From contig JAUCEF010000014.1 of assembly GCA_033558025.1 (NCBI GenBank), forward strand, positions 62,001 through 126,000: a stretch of DNA of 64,000 nucleotides. Reading direction: 5' to 3'. A program made the translations under genes and the position numbers. Below the pieces are notes generated by a model. That model had not been told where the DNA came from, did not search any database, and saw only the letters and a list, made by a program, of their open reading frames with translations. Origin of the DNA: Phytophthora sp. 'mugwort'. Taxonomy: Eukaryota > Oomycota > Peronosporomycetes > Peronosporales > Peronosporaceae. Positions within the stretch are counted from its first letter, which is position 1. Every line of letters begins with the position of its first letter. Below are positions 22,433 to 33,516 of the stretch, piece by piece.

Positions 22433-22690
22433 GTGGAGGTCAAATGCATCACTTGTCGATTCGCCGAAGGTTCACCGACGAGATGGAGTAGCACTTATGC
22501 TATGCTGGACCGCTACATGATCATCAAGGTCCCTGTCGATCGCTCCGACCCCGATCTGGTCGACTACCTCCTCGCACCACGAGAGGAGATCAAGCTCCGC
22601 AACCTCTTCGAGTCGATGGGGAATGTCCAGAGCGGCAACATGCTGCTCCAAGCAGGTAGGCAAGATACCGTGAACAGGGCCTGGACATAA
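22433..22690 (+). pseudogene. hAT transposase fragment (RW block)
   Basis: An open frame reads TRWSSTYAMLDRYMIIKVPV then PREEIKLRNLFESMGNVQSG. T-R-W-S-S-x-Y/F-x-M-L-x-R-Y is the conserved post-catalytic block of hAT transposases, also present at 61.4 kb and in the longer copy beginning at 22923. It is an isolated fragment. Confidence 0.7.
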
Positions 22691-22922
22691 TAATAAAATA
22701 TCACGAGCACTGATATTATATTTACGGAATAATTTATTATTACAGTGGATGTGTTCCAATACAAATGTTTAAAATACGATTATATTTTTCTCGGTCCAAC
22801 CGTTTGTGGGTCGGGGGCACACCAACTATTTAAAATGCGAGCCGCCAACAGCTTGTCCAGTTTCATCCCTCATTTCCAATCTCACCCAGTCAAGAAACAA
22901 CCCTCCTCCCATCCCCGCTCCA

Positions 22923-24412
22923 ATGTCGTCGCGCCAGCTGTGTGCATTCTTCTTCGCCGACCCCGTTGAAGGTCACTTCAAACGCAAGAAGTGCGTCTGT
23001 AACCGCAAGCAATCGCCCGGTACGGGCTACAGCTACCTCATGGGGCACCTTGGCGCCAAGCTTGCGGGCTACTCGGAAGAATATGCCCAGCCCCAGGCCG
23101 CGTCGACGTCGACACTGGACACGCTCGGGTTCGTGGACGACGTCACCCTTAACATCTACTTTGGATGCGCTGGATCATCCAGCGTAATCTGCCCTTCACT
23201 GAGGTCGAGAACAAACTGACGCGCGCAGTGGCGACGTTGAAGCCGATCGCTATGCGGACGCTAAAGGCCTATATGCGTTTCGTTGCTGGCAAGGTCGGTC
23301 GGACGATCGCCACCGAAATGGGGGACTCGTTCTGTTTAATGTTCGATGGATGGACGTGCAACTCCCTGCATTTTCTGGGTATCTTTGTCGTATACGTGGT
23401 GAGCGGAGTTCAGTACCAGCGGCTGCTCTCGCTTCCACCGATGGACGGCAGCCAAACTGCCGATGCTCACGGTGAGCACATCGACACTATGCTAACTGTG
23501 TACGGCAAAGGGCTTTATGATACCCGCTTTTTGATTAGAGACAATTGCTCGACCAATCAGAGCCTCGCTACCGACCTTGAAGTTCCACTGATTGGCTGTT
23601 CTAGTCACCGATTTAACCTCGCACTCAATCGGTTTCTAAAGGATTATCAGGATCAGATCGGCATGATCCAAAATTTGATGATTCAGCTTCGTCAACCCAT
23701 CAACGCCGCCGCACTTGTTGGAGTGACTTCGCTGAAGCCTATCAATTCCAATGCAACTCGTTGGTCGTCCATGCTCGAGCGCTACGTCAAGATTCGGGAT
23801 GCCATTCTCACTGTCAGTGCTGTGGAGGAACTCGTACCACGCGGCAACGCTCATCGCCGCATCGTCGCTGCTGTCAACAAGCTCAAAGAGCTTGGCAGTG
23901 TCTGTGTCAAGTTGCAAGGTGATCAGTGCACGATGGCGGACGTCCGCCTTTTGTTTTACGCACGCACTAAGAAGTATCCTGTGATGGCTACATACTTGAG
24001 CCCGAGCGCAGATATTATCCACTCCCCGGATTTCGAAGCCGCCGTTGTTTAAAATTCAGAATGATCTTCCGCTGACTACCAGTGAGCAGCGCGCAGTCAA
24101 GGGATTTGCGGTGGAGCCACGCGAGACAAGTCCAGTCCCGTGCGCTCGTGTCGATTTTCATCGACCATCCTGCGGCAGGCGAAGAAGCAGCGCCTCTCAG
24201 CGTGTGTCGCGGCGCAGTACGACGATCTACTACACTTCGCGTCGCCAACGAGCAAGGGTGCGAACGCCTTTTCTGGTTGCAAATTGGTACTCAATTCGTT
24301 GCGTTCGTCGACGCTGCCGTCGAACCTTGAGAGGATGACATTTTTGCGCGCTAAGAGCGATCTGTGGGCAAGTGCGACGCTTCTTGGCGGCGTTGAAGGA
24401 CATGAGGAGTGA
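22923..24412 (+). pseudogene. hAT transposase, nearly full length with few lesions
   Basis: ATG at 22923 (MSSRQLCAFFFADPVEGHFK). A BED-like finger with C-V-C and a later His precedes a one-base deletion near 23160 that shifts the frame. The second frame (to 24052) carries DSFCLMFDGWTCNSLHFLGI, FLIRDNCSTNQSLATDLEVP, LIGCSSHRFNLALNRFL and TRWSSMLERYVKIRDAI. After a stop and further shifts the C-terminal dimerisation domain is readable at 24190-24412 (YDDLLHFASPTSK, LVLNSLRSSTLPSNLERMTF, LRAKSDLW), itself with a compensated shift around the C-E-R-L-F block. Such a protein would cut and paste the element. With few disabling changes it looks like a relatively recent insertion. No 8-bp target duplication was identified. 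Confidence 0.82.
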
Positions 24413-24883
24413 GTGCTGTAGCGCTGTAGTGTAAGATGCGTCTGAACAATACACTGAAATGACTGAATAACTATTATTGTGAGGTTTCCTATTGCCGTGA
24501 CTATTACAGGTCGCCCATGGTCCTGCAATTGCATTGGGGGTTATATTTACCAAGCCCAGACCGTGAACTATCGGCCTTTTCGGCCGAGTGATCCAGCTCT
24601 GTTCTGTGACCGAGAGGTACCTCGCGCTAACCACCACCAGCGTCATCAAGACGCCGCACTTCCAGCTCAGCATCGTGAAGGTTTTGGCCGGGCGCGGGCG
24701 GCGTCTGTAATCCCTCAGAAGCCATTGCGCTTAGTCGTCTCGTGCGCGACGACGAAGGTTACGAAGCAACACTAAAAGAGAGCATTGGGTTCGCAGACCG
24801 TGTACTGCGTGAGGAGGACAACCGCCCCCGTCTCACTACATGGACCTGCGCTGGGTCCCTAGCACGTCTAACGAGGTAGAGAG
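24413..24883. other. Spacer before the Gypsy element
   Basis: A plus-strand frame at about 24730-24868 is open (VRDDEGYEATLKESIGFADR) but is not recognised and stops just before the LTR. Nothing else seen. Confidence 0.3.
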
Positions 24884-25296
24884 TGTAACGGGGTTGCATG
24901 AAGAGTACCAAGTCACTCTTCAGAGAAGGTGTACCCAAGTACACTAAATGATGTAGCTAAACAGCACTATGGCGTCGACGGAATAATGATGTCATGGTAA
25001 GTACCACAGATATGGCACAAAGACATCAGAGCCACTCAACAGGATAACATCTAGGGAACTTTATAGGTGATAATAGTTAGTGTGTAGACGCATTAAAAGG
25101 GGTCACCTATAAAAAAAATATATTCAGTCTTAATCCTACTTATTTCTGGTAACAGTCCACAGACCAGGGACTAGTGAACTGCCGTTCACTGAGAGTTTGT
25201 ATACTCTCCGGAAGTCATACTTCCTGTGTGCAAGGTGTTGTGTGCCCCGTCACACTTGGTAGCACTTGTAGTCAATCCACGCCTACGCGGGTTACT
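24884..25296 (+). repeat. 5' LTR of the Gypsy element (family A)
   Basis: Begins TGTAAC and ends near GTTACT, giving an imperfect terminal inverted repeat as expected of an LTR. It is repeated at 32274-32640, 37733-38105 and, reversed and truncated, at 20076-20300. It contains two small inverted features (AGTGAACTGCCGTTCACT; GAGAGTTTGTATACTCTC). Confidence 0.8.
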
Positions 25297-25322
25297 ACCT
25301 GAAACCTCTGGGTCATATCAAC

Positions 25323-26210
25323 ATGGACCGGATTGAGTTTCCTAATCTGACCAACTCACAGTTCGAGTCCGTTCGTAAGATGACTGGCATCTTTGGCATG
25401 GATCGCTTGCGCAGCTTGGCGTCGTCAACGCAAGCTGAGCAGGTCGGACGCGTGACCACGTTCGACATATATGAGCGCGGGGGCTCATCGAACATGTTCG
25501 GAGCAACCTGCAAGTTCCGGCCGCACAGCCGATACCGGTCTACCCCAAGCCGTTAAGGCTGAAGGTAAACTCTTATGAAGGGAAGGAAGGTGAAACCTTC
25601 ACTTCTGGGTGTGAGGAGTAGATCTCGCAATGGATGCGGCTCTGATCTCTTCCGAGCACCTCCGAGTGACATTCGCCCTCTCCAATATTAGCGGGCATGC
25701 TAAAAGTTGGGCGTATATGCGGGAAGCGACAACGCCTGGATGTTTCGCATCCTGGGCTCAGAAGTGTGAACAGCTTAGAGCCCCGTTCCTCCCGGCGAAC
25801 TATGAGTACCGCCAGCGTCCACGCTTCCTGTCATGTAAACAGGGAAGATGTGAGCTGCACGAGTACATCCAGGATATGCGGGAGCTCATCGCATCCCTCG
25901 TGGGAGACCCACTCCATGAACACATCAAGGTAACGGTGTTCATGGACGGCCTAAGAGAACGCCCGGTCCACACCCAGCTGTTTCTGGTGCAGGCCAATAC
26001 TCTGCAATATGCGATCCACGTCGCCCTCCCAGTGGAGGAGTATAGTCACCGCCAGGCGCGCACGCCGGCGACGATATGGCCATGGGCTGCGACACTAAGT
26101 CGCGGGGCCCCAAGCGGGCCAGTTCCCAGTGAGCTCGAGCTCTCCGAGCAGCATGATATTCGCTGCTATAGCTGTGGTAAGTTAGAGCACAAGGCGCGTG
26201 CCTGACCTGC
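25323..26210 (+). pseudogene. Gypsy gag
   Basis: The first ORF starts at ATG 25323 (MDRIEFPNLTNSQFESVRKM) directly after the LTR and leader; the second runs from 25630 and holds the gag core (VTFALSNISGHAKSWAYMRE, PFLPANYEYRQRPRFL, LHEYIQDMRELIASLVGD) and a zinc knuckle CYSCGKLEHKARA ending at a stop at 26205, where the last Cys would follow. Gag forms the virus-like particle and binds element RNA. A frameshift or deletion separates the two ORFs near 25556-25630. Confidence 0.8.
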
Positions 26211-26335
26211 GGGTGGACAACGAAAGTATTTCCCTCCCAAACCCATCGCGATCAAGGGTCGCAGACAAAGGCCGCGACCCCACGGGCAGGGGAACACAGG
26301 ACACCAGTAGAGGGAGATCTAAGTCTTCATGAGAG

Positions 26336-26720
26336 ATGCGCGGGTGGTGCGCACCATGGACACTTAGCCCTGAAAGTCTGCGTACTCTCGAATCGAAGAA
26401 GGGCAGCGTTGGGCTGCTAGTAGTACACGTAAGTGTACAAGGATATACCCATCTCTTCCGAGTCTTGATGGACTCCGGGGCGTCGAAGAACTTCGCACGC
26501 CGCCAGACGGTTGCGGAACAGCAACAAGTTGGCCGATGCTTTACGAGAAAGCAAAGGCAACGGGTCAGTGTCAGTACAACTGGCCGACGGAACGGTGATT
26601 ACCGTTCCCAAGATCCATGTGGATCTAGCTGTGAAGTTCGAGGACTTCGACAGCATGAAGCAGTTTACTGCCCTGGAGATAGACAAGTATGACTTGATTT
26701 TCTGGGCTTGCCCTGGCTGA
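26336..26720 (+). pseudogene. Gypsy aspartic protease
   Basis: Frame 1 reads VSVQGYTHLFRVLMDSGASK; the active-site D-S-G-A is intact at about 26468-26479. After a frameshift near 26515, frame 2 reads LADGTVITVPKIHVDLAVKF and ALEIDKYDLIFWACPG, the second half of the retropepsin fold (the D/W-L-I-x-G-M-P-W-L region is altered). The domain would process the polyprotein if the frame were intact. Confidence 0.7.
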
Positions 26721-27036
26721 GAAACATAGGTCATGGATTGATTGCGGAATCAAAGCCATCAGGGTCAGCCGGCCCGCAGTTACTGGCAGAGCATTGGTGA
26801 GTCATGTTCCCACCTCTGCCAGGAACTGGGGCGTCCGAAAGGGGCGCCGGGACGCATGAGCATACAGTGAAATTTTGGTAGCCGCCGACGTATTGAGCGA
26901 CTCCCTAGAAGCGGTGGCAGCAGAAGCTGCACCTGGTCGAGTGCGGCAGTCCGTACCGGATAACGCCGACCCCCGCTGGAATCTAGACCGGCGGCTAAGG
27001 CTTCAAGAGTGGCGGTGCCGGGTGGCACTGACCAGG

Positions 27037-27265
27037 TGGGTAACCTAGGTCCACAACCAAATCACCCAGACTGAAATTGGCGAGGAAGACGCACGAGTCG
27101 CTTCCTGTGTGGGTAACCATGTTCCACACCAAGTCACCCAGACAGAAACTGGCGAGGAAGGTACAGAATGCGCTTCCTGGTGGATAACCTTGTTCCATAC
27201 CAGGTCGCCCAGACTATAACTGAAGAAGAAGTGGCGGGATGCACTTTTGTGTGGGTAGCCATGTT
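27037..27265 (+). repeat. Tandem repeat of ~71-72 bp, three units plus a partial
   Basis: Starts of successive units at about 27037, 27109, 27180 and 27251 share GTGGGTAACCATGTTCCACA and downstream AACTGGCGAGGAAG-like blocks. It lies between protease and RT, where Gypsy elements rarely have long repeats. The unit length is 71-72 bp, so most copies do not preserve the reading frame. Confidence 0.8.
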
Positions 27266-27547
27266 CCACACGAAGGCCTAGAGGCTTTGGACGTCGTCAA
27301 GGAGATGTCCACAGACGTGGGTAACGAAATACCACGTCACGGTCGCCGTCGACGAAATAATTGACACCGCAAGTCGGGTCTGAAGTCATTTCAGACTGGA
27401 GTCGCATCTAGCGACTAGGAACTCAGGGCCCGGGTTCTTCCTACGCGGCAATTCGAAGGGTGTTATCACATCCTCGACGGTGAGACCGGCCATCGGGTCA
27501 AGGCAGGCGGCATCCAGCTAGAGCCCTGCCAGAGGTGTCAAAGCTCC

Positions 27548-29280
27548 TGAACCTCGAAGAGTTGACGCCGACAGATTTCCTGGTTGATCTGAAGGCTGGG
27601 GAAATCGCGGAGGTGGTACTTTTGAAGCAAGAATCCACTCCAGAGGAATTTAATTCATGGACGAGGGCGTCCTGGAGGCATTTCTCCCCAGCGTGCGTCG
27701 CGCTTGGGTTCTGAGATTCTCAAGAACCCGAAAGATCCAGTGTATCCTTTGGTAAGGAGTTCGAGGACGTGGTGTCCAAGGACCCACCGTCTCAACTCCC
27801 ACCGGATCGTGGGATCAGGCACGAAATTGATCTGATTTCGTGCCGGGCAAAAGTACTGTGTCACCAGACAATGGCCACTGCCTCGATAGCAGTGTGAGGT
27901 CATTGATGCCTTCTTCGCCGCAAAGGCCAGGGCAGGCATGGTGCGGGAATCGAAATCCCCGCACTCGACGCCAACCTTCTGCGTTCGGAAGCCAAACGGG
28001 AAGTGGCGTCTGGTTCATGCTTTTAATAAGCTGAGCAGTGCAACGGTGCCGGCCCAGACACCCATACCGCGAAAGGATGTGTTGTTAACAACATGACCGG
28101 GTGCGAGTTATACAGTGCCCTGGATCTGGTGGATGGATACTACCAGATCCTGATGCGCGAGAGCGGCATCCCGCTCACCGCAGTGATCACCCCGAGCGAT
28201 ATGCTCTGGGAGTGTCTGGTGGTGCCACAGGGCCTGTCTAATGCCCCGGCGACGTTCAATCGCCTGGTCACGCAGTAGTTTAGACCACTGCGTGCGTACG
28301 CACAATCGTACTTCGACGACACCTTCATCCATAGCCGTACCGAGGGAGGCAAGACGGCTGTGCAGGTGCATTTGAAGCACCTCCGTCGAGTGTTGGAGGT
28401 CCTGAGAGCGAACAAGCTCTATGCCAACATCAACAAGTGCGTCTTCGCGGCGCAAGAGATCAAAGTTCTCGGTTGCTTCGTTAGCAACGTCGGCGTTCGA
28501 GACGACCCGGAGAAGGTCAAGGCCATTTCGGCTTGGCCAACGCCAAGGTCCCAGAAGGACCTGAGGAAGTGGCTAGGCGTAACCAATTACCTCCATAAGT
28601 ACAGCGAAGTGTTTGCGTGTCTGGCTAGCCCCTTGTCGGATCTTTTGAAGAAGGATATCGACTGGCCCTGGGGGCGTGAGCACCAGGAAGCCTTTGACAA
28701 TGTCAAGGTAAGCCTTCAGAAGGCGCCTGTCCTGGTACTGCCGGACGAGACGAAGCCGTTCAGCGTCGTCTGTGATGCATCCGATTATGCAATCGGGTGT
28801 GCATTGCTGCAGCACGATGCAGCAGGACGTGAACGAGTGATCTCGTTCAGTCCAGGCAGCTCAATACTGCCGAACGGAACTACCTGTTCATGACAAGGAG
28901 CTGCTTGCCATGAAGTACGCCCTTGTCAAGTTCCGTGCACCTCCTGGGCTCACAGCCCTTTGTGTATCTACACAGATCTCGCATCCTTACGGATGGCGAG
29001 GTGGCTGTCCTTCTTCGCGGAATATAACTTCCGCGTCGAGTACAAGCCTGGCAAGCTCAACGTGCTTGCCGATGCGTTGTCACGCAGGCCGGACTATGAG
29101 CTGGCGAACATAAGTCGCGCCACGACCGATCTATATGATCAGATACGCATGGCGTATCGGGGCGACAAAGCCTTGACATCTTTGGTGCGTTTCCTGGCCG
29201 CTGGCAAGGAAGCCAAGGCCGAGTGTCTCACGGCACGAGTGGGCCGATGGCCTGCTCTACGATCGAGTGGAGCCCCATGA
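27548..29280 (+). pseudogene. Gypsy reverse transcriptase and RNase H
   Basis: A pre-RT block (EELTPTDFLVDLKAGEIAEV) at about 27557-27616 leads through broken frames to the RT core. Intact motifs are VRKPNGKWRLVHAFNKL (about 27980), LYSALDLVDGYYQILMRESG (28108), VPQGLSNAPATFNRLV, and the catalytic SYFDDTFIHS at about 28305, preceded by an in-frame TAG at 28276-28278. Downstream are the thumb (ANKLYANINKCVFAAQEIKV) and RNase H (FSVVCDASDYAIGCALLQHD; later VEYKPGKLNVLADALSRRPD). Frameshifts occur near 28870 and 28960. The enzyme would copy element RNA to DNA. Confidence 0.88.
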
Positions 29281-30450
29281 ACCCCTTCGGGTAGTCGCTC
29301 CAAGCGACAAGGGATCTCAAGTTTGACATCCTACAGGAGGCGCACGATGCGCCGTCCAGCGGTCACTTGGGACGCGAGAAGACCTTCCAATCGGTCGCTC
29401 AGTACTTTTGGTGGGCCCACATGTACAAGTGGGTCGCACAGTACGTGAAGACATGAGAAACATGTCAGCGGGTGAAACCCGCCGGGCACGCCTCGGCTCC
29501 CTTGCAGAGCCTGCCCGTTCGAGCGGACTGCTGGAAGTCGATGAGTCTGGATTTCATCTTCGGACTTCCAGCCGACGGCCACGGAAACACCGGTATCTTG
29601 GTGTTCGTGTGCCGTCTGAGCAAGATGGTGCGTTTTGCTCCGGTCAAAGACACGGTGACCAGGGAACAGGCTGCGAAGCTGTTCCTGGATGGCGTTTTCC
29701 GCCATCATGGTCTGCCGGAGACAATTGCCTCGGATCGTGACCCGCGGTTTACCACTGCGTTCTGACGAACGCTGTTCCAACTACTTGGAACGAGGCTGCA
29801 CATGTCCACTCCGATCATCCTCAGACGGATGGGCAGACGGAGCGTGTCAACCGAGTGCGTGAGGACACTCTATGCAGTGTCTGTGCGGAGGCTCCTCGCA
29901 CTTGGTCAGAATGCCTGCCAGTAGTTGAGTTTGCACTCACCAATGCGGTTCACGCATCGACTGGGTATACCCCGTTCAATCTGAATGACTTACGCCATCC
30001 ACGGGTGCCCCTCACGTTGCGAGGCAGCACCCCGTCTTCAGTTCTAGGTGGGGGAGAGGCTCGAGAAGCGCTTTCCTCCCAGGTCTCGGAAATGAGACCG
30101 GTTTCCTTGCGGAAACAAGGGGAGTCTTTTATAGACACCAAGCTGAACATAATCAGCCGTGTCCGTGATGCCATGACAGCGGCACAGGACAAACAAATGA
30201 AGTACTCTGACAAGAATGGAAGAGGAACCTTAAACGTGTATAATGTTCGGATTTAGTCCTACTAGACACTAGGAACTTGCCACTCGCCACGGTAAGTTCC
30301 GTTGGGAGCAACAAGCTGAAGCACCGCTTCATTGGACCCTTCGCCGTCCTGACCAGGCATGGTGCGGCATATACCATTTGACTTGCCTAAATCGATGACG
30401 ACCCACCCGACGTTCTACGTGGGCCGTCTGAAGCGGTACCATGATCTGCA
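29281..30450 (+). pseudogene. Gypsy integrase
   Basis: The zinc-binding region reads EAHDAPSSGHLGREKTFQSV then YVKT-stop-ETCQRVKPAGH: the TGA at 29454-29456 replaces the first Cys codon of the HHCC motif. The core has SLDFIFGLPADGHGN (first Asp), ETIASDRDPRFTTAF (second Asp) and, in another frame, HPQTDGQTERVNRV (Glu). A C-terminal SH3-like end (YTIDLPKSMTTHPTFYVGRL) reaches about 30450. No chromodomain is seen. At least three frame changes. The tail overlaps the end of the antisense ORF. Confidence 0.85.
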
Positions 30451-32021
30451 GGGCTCACAGGCCCCAGCTCTACAAAGCGAGGCTGCGACCCTTCTCTCTG
30501 CGCGCGCCCAGAGCCAGAAGACCAGGTCCCTGGCGGGGCAGCGGAAGTGGCTCCATACGAAGGAATCCCGGCTGCATACGCCGAGTATGAGCCATAGTAA
30601 TACGGCTGGGGGTACGCAGGCGTCGCTACCGCCTGAGGCACAGGCCGCAGGAGGCCCCGAAGAAGGTATATCCTCCCGCTGGACTCGTCCATGGACACTT
30701 AAAGGTCATTCAGACGTTGGAAGGCCTCGTCTACATCATTCGTACGACAGTCGACCCGACCTTCAAGGGACGACAAGTCGTCGACCAGACGATTTACATC
30801 GTCACGAATCGGCCCAAGAACGCCTGCGTTCCCGTCCTGGACGGCGACAGCCCCACCCTCACCAAGTCCAAGCGCAAATTCTAGCGCTAGGATTCGACGA
30901 CGAAGAGCGGTGTCTTCAACGACCCGAGGTGGAGCCGAAGGCGGCACACTAGGTCCTGAGCTGGACCGGAGGGGCGGCGCGTTCACGGGAAGCGCCAGCT
31001 CCGTGTGAAGTGGAGGGGGTACTCGGAAGCTGAGTGCTCTCTCTTGGGGAGCCGTACGAACGGCTCCAGGCTGATGCCCGAAGGCTGTCGCGATCTGGGA
31101 ACAGAATCGGCGGCGGCTTCGTAGGTAGTTCGGTCTTTCTTGCCCGAACGGGATGTGGTCGTAGAGCCAAGACCATACCCGCGCTGATCATGAGCGCTAG
31201 AAGCGGAATGCTTCTGCGGTTCTCGAGAGAGTTGCCGTTTGCCTACCACATGGGCAAACTCAATACCCAGATCTCGGAGGTCAAGGATGGCCTCCAGGGT
31301 GAGATCCTGCCGGAGAACCTAGAGTTTTCCTTGTGAGCAGCGCGTAGTGGCCCACTTCCAAAAGACGGCCTCGGCCTCTTGAAAAAATTCACAGTATGGG
31401 GGAATCATGGTTGGATAGCCCCACATGGCCGACTTGGCCCTCTTCCTCCTCGTCGGAAGAGAAATCGAAGAGTTCCTTGTTCTTGAGCATGAGGGTTCCA
31501 TACCCTTCACGGATCGTAGAACTGGAAGAGCTCGCCGCTTGCGGCTGAATTCCGAGGCTGCTGCGGCCTTAACAGCCTTGACGCGGCAGTTGCCTCAGCG
31601 AGCGTCAAGTTCTTGACCGGAGAACGTGGTTTCTCTTCGTCCGCCTTGGGTGAGCACGGGCTCCCCTGACACTCGGTCGTCTTCGGCGCGTCACCATCGT
31701 CGCCGTTATGGCTAGACAGCGGGGTACGGGACCCAAGCGAGTCCGACTGACTCGGGGGGCCGTCAGACCGACCCCTTGACGAGCGGGATTTCGTTATCGC
31801 CCCAGGACATGGGAGACTTGTCCGAGTCCTCTCATAGTCCACGAGAAGCTCAGGGTCCTTCTCAAGCGGTTCAGGTGCCTGAAGGTCACCTTGGATGCCC
31901 ACTTGGTGGATCCCTTAGCGGCAGAGCCTTTGCCGGACGGCTTTGAGCTCTTAGCCTGCTGCTTGGAAGAAACAGCCTTGACAGGCGCTTTCGCACCGCT
32001 GCCAGACCGAGTCTTGGTCAT
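30387..32021 (-). pseudogene. Antisense ORF inside the Gypsy element, unknown function
   Basis: Minus-strand coding-like frames run opposite to pol. From 32021: MTKTRSGSGAKAPVKAVSSK (Ser/Lys-rich), then ELLVDYERTRTSLPC and KNLTLAEATAASRLLRPQQP, YGTLMLKNKELFDFSSDEEE, CEFFQEAEAVFWKWATTRCS, DLRDLGIEFAHVVGKRQLSR, a coiled-coil-like RRRILALEFALGLGEGG to DDVNRLVDDLSSLEGRV, and a Tyr/Ala/Pro/Gly-rich end (AYPQPYYYGSYSAYAAG) to a stop at 30387. About five frameshifts and a TAA at 30699-30701 break it. I recall similar acidic SSDEEEG proteins among oomycete hypothetical proteins, but assign no function. Plant Gypsy elements sometimes carry antisense ORFs between integrase and the 3' LTR, so it may be an element accessory gene; a nested insertion is the alternative. 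Confidence 0.6.
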
Positions 32022-32187
32022 GCTTGAGGCTGACGTGGAAGCCGAAGAAGAAGAAGAGCACGCTCGGGCTTAAAAGAAATTGAGCCGGCTGCGGAAACCA
32101 ACCACAGCGAAGTCGATGTAATTCGAGTTGGAGAGTGAAAGGCGGCGATTTCCTTTCACTCGCCCTGGATGGTCAGTAAACCGATCC

Positions 32188-32198
32188 TAAATGGGGGA
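32188..32198 (+). promoter_or_regulatory. Possible polypurine tract of the Gypsy element
   Basis: A run GGGGGAGGA lies about 75 bp before the TGTAAC that starts the 3' LTR. It would prime plus-strand DNA synthesis, but the distance to the LTR as I placed it is too long for a normal tract, so either the LTR starts earlier or the tract is a coincidence. Confidence 0.3.
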
Positions 32199-32273
32199 GG
32201 ATGTCTGCTCCAAGTGCCCGAATCGAAGTGATGACAAAGACGATGCCTAGAACAATGATAGGATGTCTCTTCA

Positions 32274-32640
32274 TGTAACCTGGTTACATGAGGAGTGCCA
32301 AGTCACTCTTCAGAGCAGGTGTACCCAAGTACACTAAGTGATGTAGCTAAACATCACTATAACGTCGAAAGTAATGACGTCATGGATAGGTATCACAGAT
32401 ACGGTACAAAGACCTCAGAGCCACTCAATAGGATAACATCTAGGGAACTTTATAGGTGGCTAATAGTTAGAATATAGACGCATTCAAAGGGGTCACCTAT
32501 AAACATATTTAGTCTTAATTATACCTAACTTTGGTATCAGTCCCACAGGCCAGGGACTAGTGAACTGCCGTTCACTGAGAGTTTGTATACTCTCCGGAAG
32601 TCACACTTCCTGTGCGCAGGGTGTTGTGTGCCCCGTCACA
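32274..32640 (+). repeat. 3' LTR of the Gypsy element, truncated
   Basis: Matches 24884 onward from TGTAAC through GTGCCCCGTCACA, where homology stops at 32640. The missing end is about 45 bp. The following bases are hAT coding sequence. Confidence 0.8.
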
Positions 32641-32916
32641 GAGAGACTGTTCACGCGCACCAGCCGCGTGTGGAGCGAGTACCGGCGCGCGATACATCCA
32701 ACAACGCTAGCTACGCTTCTTTTTCTTGCGTACCATCGTAACCTATGAGAAGCCCAGTTGGTTGCGGCTGCAATCCGCCGAGAGGGTCGCAATGTGCGAC
32801 AGCGTGTGGCGTGAGCCAGAGAGTCAAGGTATTGGAATCCCAATAAACAATTGACCAATTATTATTTACTTTTTTCTGGCTGGCAATAAAATAACAATAC
32901 TATTTTGCCCATCCCT
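32641..32916 (+). pseudogene. hAT transposase C-terminus and terminal inverted repeat
   Basis: Right at the LTR break an open frame reads ERLFTRTSRVWSEYRRAIHP then LATLLFLAYHRNL and a stop at about 32748: the hAT C-terminal dimerisation domain. About 160 bp on, the sequence ATTTTGCCCATCCCTA at 32901-32916 gives, on the other strand, TAGGGATGGGCAAAAT, a classic hAT terminal inverted repeat. This is therefore the 3' end of a hAT element whose upstream part is missing. Confidence 0.75.
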
Positions 32917-33516
32917 ACTTGTTAGTGCTACCCGGGATATTCTCGCGCGTCATGCTCGCCTGAACTAGCAAAGTATCCGCCATGATAACTGACGACTAGC
33001 GTATACCGAGGTTTCGTCAACGTTGCGAAAGCGCTCTCGCCAGATCCGATCTCCCCCCACAAACCGGACGGTATGAGCGCAAACCGCTTTCTTCTTGCCA
33101 GTCAGGTTTAGCTTGCTCCCAGGCACGGATTTGGACTTGGTGGCGCGCTTCACGCCGGTCGTTCTAGGCGTCATTCACGGCGCATTGGCTCCCTTTGCCG
33201 CTGTCTTACTTATCGTACCCGCTTTACCCTTCTCGAGCCGAAGTGAACTAATATGTAATATATATTTTTGGCTTCAATTACGCAACGTGAGTGATGGTCG
33301 CTTCAGTGCGGAGACGATTGTAATCTGTCCAAACACTATTTATTTGTACAACCTTCAGTCTCGGCTGTACGAGACTTAAGCTGGTCCAATACATTGCAGT
33401 ACCCACCAATGACCACCTAAATCCGTCAACCTGCAATCTAACTGAACGAAACAAATACACTTTTTCTCTTCAGAGGCAAGCGTTGGACGAAACAACAAAT
33501 TTTACCATGAACTGCT
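32917..33516. other. No gene recognised
   Basis: A minus-strand frame at 33174-32965 is basic (TGVKRATKSKSVPGSKLNLT) but unrecognised and short. It lies downstream of the truncated M96-like gene and shows no START-like coding sequence that could complete that gene. Confidence 0.35.

Larger units (their letters stand above)
24884..32640 (+). mobile_element. Ty3/Gypsy LTR retrotransposon (degraded, nearly complete)
   Basis: A plus-strand element with two direct LTRs (24884-25296 and 32274-32640), gag, aspartic protease, RT, RNase H and integrase in the Gypsy order, and an additional antisense ORF between integrase and the 3' LTR. The LTRs agree closely by eye (for example CAGGATAACATCTAGGGAAC against TAGGATAACATCTAGGGAAC). 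Coding parts carry many stops and frameshifts, so the element is not autonomous. The 3' LTR is incomplete because it ends at a hAT fragment at 32641. Confidence 0.85.

Noticed and set aside
24730..24880. Open frame before the Gypsy LTR as a possible host exon
   Set aside because: Too short, no match recognised, and it stops right before the LTR without splice evidence.
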